A DNA stretch of 64,000 nucleotides from Peteryoungia aggregata LMG 23059 (lineage in GTDB: Bacteria; Pseudomonadota; Alphaproteobacteria; Rhizobiales; Rhizobiaceae), in contig NZ_JAUSUW010000015.1 in NCBI RefSeq assembly GCF_030814435.1, positions 33,005-97,004 on the forward strand. The letters run 5' to 3'. A model generated the notes under the pieces. The model ran no database searches and had not been told where the DNA came from. It saw nothing but the letters and a program-made list of their open reading frames with translations. Of the stretch, positions 63,929-64,000 are shown one piece after another (the first letter of the stretch is position 1; the number at the start of each line of letters is the position of its first letter). Made by a program: the position numbers and the translations under genes.

Positions 63929-64000
63929 CCCGGCGCAGCCAGATATTTCCATTGAGAATTGACCCATGTTTCAACCGTCCCTCGCATGTTTTCAGCGGGG
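63906..64000. mobile_element. Terminal region of a probable IS21-family element (partial)
   Basis: From TGTTGATTTCC at 63906 the sequence holds two near-identical 21-base motifs, 63911-63931 and 63945-63965 (18 of 21 identical, ATTTCCA-TGAGA--TGACCC). Repeated terminal motifs of this kind are typical of IS21-type ends. The rest of the element is beyond the window, so the family is inferred. Confidence 0.55.

Overview
The window is a gene-dense chromosomal segment of a Rhizobiaceae alphaproteobacterium (Rhizobium/Agrobacterium/Ciceribacter type). The evidence is the GC-rich, strongly G/C-ending codon use, alphaproteobacterial gene blocks (glmU-glmS, sdhE-mfd beside divergent recG, glnB-glnA, queA-tgt, rlpA-dacF-tmk-holB, metG-tatD), an invasion-associated locus B protein, HspQ, a naturally Ala-bearing GyrA quinolone pocket, and a LexA box of the alphaproteobacterial GAAC-N7-GAAC type. 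About 50 protein genes, one tRNA and no rRNA or CRISPR were found. The first gene is cut by the window edge.

Layout: 1-4.9 kb, a BMP-type nucleoside/purine ABC transporter (ATPase end, two permeases, binding protein) and a GntR/FCD regulator. 5-15.2 kb, core genes glmU, glmS, a DUF502 membrane protein, recG (minus), sdhE and mfd. 15.3-22 kb, a stand-alone DnaB-core ATPase, two EamA exporters, a FrnE-like DsbA protein, an orphan family-5 binding protein, ialB and hspQ. 22.4-24.6 kb, an uncharacterised membrane-anchored coiled-coil protein followed by an orphan TAXI binding protein. 24.7-28.4 kb, glnB-glnA with a sigma54 promoter and an NtrC-like site, divergent from nnrD. 28.4-36.3 kb, a Na/Pi cotransporter, a DUF72 protein, a Phd/PIN toxin-antitoxin pair with its operator inside the promoter spacer, uvrA and ssb sharing a LexA box, and marC.

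36.5-44.7 kb: gyrA, a cluster of three very small membrane-protein genes with two copies of an operator-like element, coaD, two cyclophilins, queA, tgt and a DUF4864 protein. 44.8-52.8 kb: a DctPQM TRAP transporter divergent from a family-3 beta-glucosidase, a phosphoesterase and a phosphatidylserine/tryptophan-decarboxylase-like protein. 53.2-62.5 kb: a NYN-domain protein, then housekeeping minus-strand blocks (MBL hydrolase, tatD, metG; holB, tmk, dacF, rlpA) split by a LysE exporter. 62.8-64 kb: tRNA-Ser(UGA), followed by what looks like the edge of a mobile island: an AlpA-type regulator, an overlapping HTH/Zn-ribbon gene, and the repeated terminal motifs of what is probably an IS21-type element that replaced the end of that gene.

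Functional themes are cell-envelope precursor synthesis (glmU, glmS, dacF, rlpA), DNA repair and replication (recG, mfd, uvrA, ssb, gyrA, holB, tmk), nitrogen control (glnB-glnA), tRNA modification (queA, tgt) and uptake of plant or soil nutrients (ABC, TRAP, beta-glucosidase). The least explained parts are the small-protein cluster at 39.4-40.1 kb with its TGAA/TTCA element, the coiled-coil/TAXI pair at 22.4-24.6 kb, and the tRNA-Ser island edge.
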